64,000 bases of DNA from Symbiodinium natans (lineage: Eukaryota > Sar > Dinophyceae > Suessiales > Symbiodiniaceae). The DNA is taken from positions 1 through 64,000 of the forward strand of contig CAJNDS010000247.1 of NCBI GenBank assembly GCA_905221605.1, written 5' to 3'. Made by a program: the position numbers and the translations under genes. The number at the start of each line of letters is the position of its first letter. Position 1 is the stretch's first letter. Below, in pieces: positions 58,779 to 64,000 of the stretch. The notes under the pieces are model-generated. The model was not told the DNA's origin. It made no database searches and saw only the letters and a program-made list of their open reading frames with translations.

Positions 58779-58892
58779 GGGAGTTTGCGAAAATGAGGCA
58801 CCACGAAAATAGACCCCCCGAATGGTACGATCGCCTTATGATAAGGACACATAAGGCCCCCAATAAGGTACCCCGAACTGCGGAAACCCCCA
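58779..58892. mobile_element. Family D1 element
   Basis: Left end GGGAGTTTGCGAAAATGAGG, right end CCCCGAACTGCGGAAACCCC, with interior AGACCCCCCGAATGG and AAGGCCCCCAATAAGG. It is closest in structure to 4625-4740 and 42842-42962. Confidence 0.78.
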
Positions 58893-59059
58893 TGGACTGG
58901 AGCGGCCAAACGAATCGATGATCGCATCCTTTGGCTTGAGTGTGGCAATCAACATACAGTGCATTGTGCTTTCACTGTGGCGCCCTTTGGAGGGTGGTCA
59001 TGGCCTTAGTTGCTATTCCCGTGTGCAGATCCATCGGAAAAGAGTAAAGAATGGCTATT

Positions 59060-59086
59060 GTTTAGGGTTTAGGTTTTAGGGTTAGT
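59060..59086. repeat. Short telomere-type tract (TTTAGGG)
   Basis: About four units with one variant. Confidence 0.85.
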
Positions 59087-59681
59087 GCAGCAACTTGTAG
59101 CCGAGGCCTGAACCATTTCCAGCATGATGATCGGTGTTGGGAATCACTGAGGCGCTGGCCGCGCGATCATGTTCCACACTTGCAGAGCCCTAGCCTGAGG
59201 CGCCAGCAAGCCAGTAGTGTTTGAGCCAGTCCTGGTAGCTCGAACATCTATTGTTGCATGTCGCTATAACTTCACAAACAAGCAAATAAAAGCCCTAACC
59301 CGTGGGGTAGGTACTGTTGCGTCAACATCCCGTGCAGTGGGGCACAGAAACCTAAATCTGTAGAGTTGGAAGTCCTAAGTACGAGGCCTCTTGTCACAGA
59401 GGGGGTGTTCACAATCAACACCAGCCTCACCTACCCGCGGAGCCGTCTTTTGTCTCTTTAAGCAATCTAGCGCCGGCTGCTGCCTTCACCCCTTTTTACC
59501 AAATGAACGCTTCTGTACTATTTTGTACTGAAATAGAAGAAGAAGTTTTTAGAAGTTTTTTTCCCGGGGGCCGGGGGAGGGGGGGTGAGCATGATACAGT
59601 ATGATAGCATTGCCTGCCGTAATGGTAGGAGGTAGCAGCAAGTCCACCTCGTAGACTAAAGTGCAGCAAGTCAGTGGAGAA

Positions 59682-59790
59682 CCCAAAGAGCCCAATACCC
59701 CTTAAATAGGGAATATTCCTTAAATCATATTAAGGATCCCTTAATCATTTAAGGTATATTCCTTAATTAAGGAGTATTGGGCTCTCTGGG
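59682..59790. mobile_element. Family B element
   Basis: Left end CCCAAAGAGCCCAATACCCC, right end GAGTATTGGGCTCTCTGGG. The interior holds ATTCCTTAAATCATATTAAGG and TTCCTTAATTAAGG. The termini are well conserved. No donor GC precedes it and no close AG follows, so this copy does not look like a functional intron. Confidence 0.88.
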
Positions 59791-60164
59791 GATATGGTTT
59801 TGGTGCTTGTTGGAATCTGAGGCCTGGCGCCCTGGTCAGGCTTCACGTGGGGGTCCTCAAGACATGCTCTCGCATGCCTACTTCTCGCGCCGCCGTGGGG
59901 GGTTTCGGCGTGGACTTGCCTTTGCAAAAACGTGTTGCGAACTTTGGTGCGTGTCAGCTACATCCAAAGTCTACTGTTATTTCCTGAGGCGCATCTTTAT
60001 GTGCGGCCTTGCGCACGCACCCTTTGAAGGTTACATGCAGGCTTGCCGGAGACGTGGACAGGGCACACTTCAGGGCACCCGAAGCACGTGCAGGTTTGGA
60101 TCGCAGACGGCTGGCGCAGCCAAAGATGCTGCGGCGCACTCGGTCTTGTGTAAGCATGTGTAAG

Positions 60165-60221
60165 TTGGGATGTTCCCCCATTATGCTAACAGTCCCTTAA
60201 CAGGGATTGTAGTAGTAAAGG
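60165..60221. mobile_element. Family C element, left half
   Basis: TTGGGATGTTCCCCCATTAT, then GCTAACAGTCCCTTAACAGGG, matches the left half of the copy at 20757. The right terminus is missing. Confidence 0.65.
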
Positions 60222-60334
60222 ACCTGCTCGTAAACGAAGCTCGTGCTCTGATTCCGTTAAACAAGGCATGGTCGCGCCGAGCCTTTCTGACTCTGGCAGG
60301 CCGATGCATCACACGCTTGAAGCGTTTGAAGCTG

Positions 60335-60370
60335 CCTAAACCCTAAAGGCCCTAAACCCTAAACCCCAAA
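60335..60370. repeat. Short telomere-type tract (CCCTAAA)
   Basis: Four units, one split by AGG. Confidence 0.85.
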
Positions 60371-61959
60371 CAAACAGCAGTACGAGACGGCAGGTGTCGG
60401 ACTGGGATCTGCTGTTGCGGTGAGCAAGGCGCCGCCCCCTGTGCCCTTTACACAGACTTTGTGGTTGGTGGCACCAGTGCAGTTGAGTTGTCAAAACACT
60501 CAAAAACCCAAATGCCCGCAGAACTCATCAAGTCAAGCCGCGGAGTCTCACCTCAGTATGGCCTGAGCGTCATTTAGAGGTTGCTGTGTTTCGCCATTTC
60601 TGCAGTCATAAACGTTGAAAGCGCACGAGTGATTGGATTGGTGTGCCAGGAGCATTCTCCAATTCCGGGCCCGGTCGTATTAGAAAATGTCGCCATTGCA
60701 TTTTTAGTCTGTTAGTATGTTCGCATATTTGAATATCTGCTACTGTCCCTTAAACGGTTTGAAAAAGTGTTAATACGTATTTGAGATGCGAATATACTTT
60801 AGCAATGGGTTGAAGCATGCTAAATATCTTTTCATATTCTATTGTAACATACTGTAGGTAGGAGATTCAGCATGATCTGGCAGACTTTTCTGAAGTAAAA
60901 AAACCTCGCTTCGGTGGGGTTGCCGATAGAGAGTTGTGGCTCTTCGGTCCAGTACATGAGGTACGGGCTGTAGACCGATGTAGGCATTATGGGCCTTTGA
61001 TGGCTGTGCGGCTAGCTAGGCTGAACGTATGGCCAACTTTTCCAGAGCAAAGGGATGAAGTTGTAACTAGGTGGTGAGAGTTTCAAGTGCAGGAGCCATC
61101 CACAGCTCGCAGCTCAGGGAGTTGAGATGTTTCTGGGTTGTCTAAGTGTGACCAGGACCCCCCACTTTTCAGAGAAGTCGTGTTGAACTGCAGATCTGTA
61201 GGGTTGCACTTCCCGACCCCATTCGTGCCTTCGCGATGAGGTGAGGTGAACAAGGAAGTCATACGCACCTAAGGAGCTAATGCATGAGGACGATCCATGG
61301 ATAGTCAGGGCAACAAACCGAGCTTGGGCAAAGCTATCTTGTTGTACTTCTGCTGATGCAAGCTTGGTCTAGGAACTGGTGGGGTCGTGTGCTGCGAGCT
61401 CAGGGCACGGCCTTGCCCACGTGCTCATGTGGCCGTTTCTTCCACGGGAAGTTGATGGGGAGTGCCAGAACAGGCAGGTAAGTCGAGGGGAACCCACAAC
61501 GGAGAAGAGGTCGAATTCGTGGGGAATTGCTGGATGGCTTAGATCTTTAGGCTTCGGTTAGCAAACTTGCAAGAACGAGCCGCACCAGAGAAGCATAACG
61601 CAAAAAAAACACTGGCCACGTAGTGTCCCCAGTCATCAATGACTGAGTCGATGCGATTTTCTAGGTCCTCTGAGATGAATACAGGGTTTTGCGGCTTAGC
61701 GGCGATCGACAACTCTTGATGCCGAGGCCCGGTCAGCTGAGACAAGCCAGCCGGGATCCAAGAAAGGGCACAGCAGTGTACTATGGGTATGACCGGGAGA
61801 ATTAGTTTGAGTGGGACAGCGTCCTGAACGTGTCGCAGCATCTTAAACCCAGTGGCCTGAGGCACCACTATGCCATCCTCGCAACCCCCCGGCCCCCTTT
61901 CCCCGTTGGATATGTGCTGGTAAATCATGGCATGTGCCCTGTTCACTCACCTTCGCAGC

Positions 61960-62112
61960 CTACTTGAAGGTTCATGGTACTTACAAACCGATTATAACTG
62001 GGCTTATAACCCTACTTACTTATAATTGGGATAACCCCTATAAGGCCCTTTAGGGGTATTATAAGTAGGGTTATAAGTACAGTGATAATTGGTTAGTAAG
62101 TACCATCAAGTA
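61960..62112. mobile_element. Family A inverted-repeat element, long form
   Basis: Left end CTACTTGAAGGTTCATGGTA, right end TAAGTACCATCAAGTA. At about 153 bp it is longer than the 105-bp copy. Its interior holds nested palindromes built on TTATAA, CCCTACTTA and TAAGTAGGG. Confidence 0.8.
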
Positions 62113-62545
62113 TTGGGTGTCCCTGTAACTTGAAGTTGCCATTTACTTGCTTGGCAGGCAGAGTCTTTGTGTGGTTGGTGAGGCAGGCTGCACGTGCAAA
62201 CAGAGGTACACTGATACACTCTTCACGGCTAAATAGACATCGACGGCACCAGCTCAAGACGAGAACACCTTCTTACTCTGTGTGAAGTCGATTAGGCTTG
62301 TTCGAGTTCGAGATGTTCGAACATCTTCTTACTGGACCAGTGCCGCGACCCTCTGCAGCCGCATGGCTCGTAGGGCCTAGAGGCTGCTGTAGCTGTTGGG
62401 TGCAGAAAGGGGCACAGACCAACCATAGATTCAAGTCAAGCACGCTGAGACTACCAGAGGCACCCAACCAGAGAAAGTCATTTTCTTACCCACACGATGC
62501 TTAAGGCTTAGGGTGACAAGGTGACACTCTCAATGACATGTATAA

Positions 62546-62580
62546 GATATATATATATATATACATGTATATATACACAT
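62546..62580. repeat. (TA)n microsatellite
   Basis: TATATATA tracts with ACATG and ACACA interruptions. Confidence 0.9.
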
Positions 62581-62710
62581 ATTTTTTACAGACATCTACT
62601 CTCTGTGTGCTTAAGAGCCCCCTTCTGCGTCTGCCTGGTTTTCCCTTCGATGCATCTCGGAGATGGTCGACAATTCCAATGTGAGCAAAGCACACGAGGC
62701 ATCGCACCCC

Positions 62711-62800
62711 AGGGTTCAGGGTTTAGGGTTTGGGGTTTAGGGTTTGGGGTTTGGGGTTTGGGGTTTAGGGTTTGGGGTTTAGGGTTTGGGGTTTAGGGTC
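62711..62800. repeat. Telomere-type tract (TTTAGGG/TTTGGGG)
   Basis: About twelve units in which TTTAGGG and TTTGGGG alternate, a more ordered variant pattern than in the other tracts. Confidence 0.93.
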
Positions 62801-62911
62801 TTGGAAGTTGCTGCTGTTGAATGGGGAACTGAGGGCAGTTTAGGGACCAGAGTTTTTGCCTAGATAGGGCGGGCCATTGCAATTATTTGGGTAAGTTGCA
62901 CCCCCCTTCAG

Positions 62912-63389
62912 GAATTGGCAGAAGTGCACGAAGTGGCAAAGTCACTGAAATGCATGACTTCTGTGTTGGCCACCAGCTCAGACTCTTTTTGTTGAGGCAT
63001 AAGAAGCTGCTCTGCACATTATTTTCTCAGTTGAAGAGAGGGGGCCTCTCATGTCCAGCTGCGTGAGCACCAAGGATAGCAAATTAGGACGCCTTCAAGC
63101 CAAGTGCGCGCAAAGTTTGAAAGGCATTGTTGAAGCTTGGCAAGAAATGGTCGTGTGACACAACCTGTGCTCTGAAGTTCGGGGTGAGCATGCTGCTTCA
63201 ACTTTTTCTGCTTAGCTGCCTGCAGCTTGTGCCCTGGAGTAGTCTTGAGAAGTAACCTGCCGGAAGTGTGGACTGGGTCTCAGAACACCCGAGCTCTGGC
63301 ACCTTGCCTGTGCGTCTCAGGAAGACCTCACCAAATGTGTTCAGAAGCTGGAGGATGAAGTTAAGCAGGCCCGTTCACAGTTACGATGA
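62912..63389 (+). CDS. Possible exons of a coiled-coil protein
   Basis: Three + strand stretches have coiled-coil composition: 62912-62962 after TTCAG|G (ELAEVHEVAKSLK), about 63069-63158 (SKLGRLQAKCAQSLKGIVEA), and 63321-63389 after CTCAG|G (EDLTKCVQKLEDEVKQARSQ, with a stop at 63387-63389). The AG|G acceptors match the splice pattern of the rest of the window. No family is recognised and the joins are not in proven phase, so this is a weak call. The last stretch could also be spliced out of frame before its stop at a GT within GCCC|GTTC. Confidence 0.3.
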
Positions 63390-63930
63390 AACCCCGAGGT
63401 GAGAAAGGCATCGTTTGTTACTCATGTAAAGATATGGCCAGTTCTCTACCTGATAATACGGACCACAAAAGGGACCATAATTTAGCGAAGTGACCATATG
63501 CACTCGCAGCATTTATACCAGCACTCATGGAGGGAGAGGCCGGGTCGATTTGCACGGGTTGGGACGAAGAAGCTCGCAACAAGATTTCTTGTCGTTTGTT
63601 GAAAGGAAGGAGGGAGTCGGAGAGGGAGTGCATCTCTCGAGTTGATGTGCCTGAGTGCAGGGTCCACTGGCCTTCCTTAACTTGAGAAAGAGAGAGTCCC
63701 TTCTGGGCCACCCACCACCGGAACCGACACCCGACTGGCCACAGTGGCACACCTGGACGAGCCCATGCCCGACCCAACGTCTGCCATGCCACCATGTGAA
63801 CCAGCATCGGGACCGGCCCCACAAGGGTGCAGACGGAGCACACACCGAAACTGTCGGTGAAACCCCTGACTGTAAAGCCATGGAAGACTCATAGCAGGGC
63901 TTTTTTTGGTGTTTGGCCTGGCCTTCGCCT

Positions 63931-64000
63931 GGTAGCAGATGGAGGAGGCGGAGGAGGTGGAGAAGGCGGAGGAGGCGGAGGAGGCGGAGGAGGCGGAGGA
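63931..64000. repeat. (GGAGGC)n repeat
   Basis: GGAGGC/GGAGGT hexamer units run to the window edge. They could be coding (Gly-Gly or Glu-Ala runs), but nothing supports a choice. Confidence 0.92.

Larger units (their letters stand above)
57875..62911. other. No resolved gene
   Basis: Frames at 58487-58723 (reads WTWYFLPPGSFKQTGTH) and 59777-60163 are unrecognised. The remainder holds four small elements, telomere-type tracts and a TA repeat, listed separately; about 60.4-61.9 kb shows nothing recognisable. Confidence 0.35.

Noticed and set aside
62891-62911. A GTAAGT...CAG|G pair 21 bases apart
   Set aside because: Too short to be a spliceosomal intron; the GTAAGT is probably chance.
1-64000. 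CRISPR array, rRNA or tRNA genes
   Set aside because: The tandem repeats have no spacer structure and no rRNA or cloverleaf signal was recognised by eye; a tRNA scan was not possible.

Overview
The window looks like nuclear DNA of a dinoflagellate, most likely Suessiales/Symbiodiniaceae (inference). The signs are: genes cut into many short exons by short introns; introns that start GT, GC or (once) GA and always end AG followed by G; many TTTAGGG/CCCTAAA telomere-type tracts far from any end; many short palindromic elements; and every recognisable gene on the + strand. There is no sign of bacterial or viral organisation, operons or CRISPR, and I saw no rRNA or tRNA gene. Most long open frames are frames through introns or simple repeats, so genes were recognised by family motifs carried on exons in matching phase.

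Layout: 1-3.6 kb, GAA and TAG microsatellites and no resolved gene. 3.66-13.1 kb, a CLC-type chloride channel/transporter with two CBS domains, its introns loaded with small elements. 17.5-18.6 kb, part of a voltage-gated K+-type channel (S3 to S6 plus tail). 19.2-21.5 kb, a 9-bp minisatellite, small elements and telomere-type tracts. 22.2 kb, a C2-domain exon. 22.3-28.5 kb, mostly unresolved, with one long open frame at 27.1-28.0 kb. 28.66-30.88 kb, a complete IFT54 (TRAF3IP1) gene in four exons. 31-38 kb, mostly unresolved and repeat-rich. 38-41 kb, a CPA1-type Na+/H+ exchanger in many exons. 41-47 kb, repeats and minisatellite. 47.2-49.9 kb, a MORN-repeat protein. 50-52.4 kb, a long telomere-type tract and a pyrimidine-to-purine low-complexity block. 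53.4-57.9 kb, a PPR-type gene with an unrelated-looking coiled-coil exon pair near 54.2 kb. 58-64 kb, small elements, microsatellites and weak coiled-coil exons.

The most interesting signal is a set of short inverted-repeat elements that behave like introns (introner-like elements). Family B (about 105 bp, ends CCCAGAGAGCCCAATA and its complement) makes up almost all of two unrelated introns, 12134-12250 and 54187-54303. Both are exactly 117 bp, begin with a GC donor whose C is the first base of the element, and end with an AG 11 bases past the element. Family D2 makes up the intron 11972-12091 beside the first of these, so a 42-base CLC exon is held between two elements. Other families (A, E, F) sit inside introns, and one B copy ends 26 bases before the IFT54 start codon. 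The genes have no obvious joint pathway: two or three ion transporters, a ciliary transport protein, a membrane-linked MORN protein and an RNA-binding PPR protein, in one transcriptional direction.
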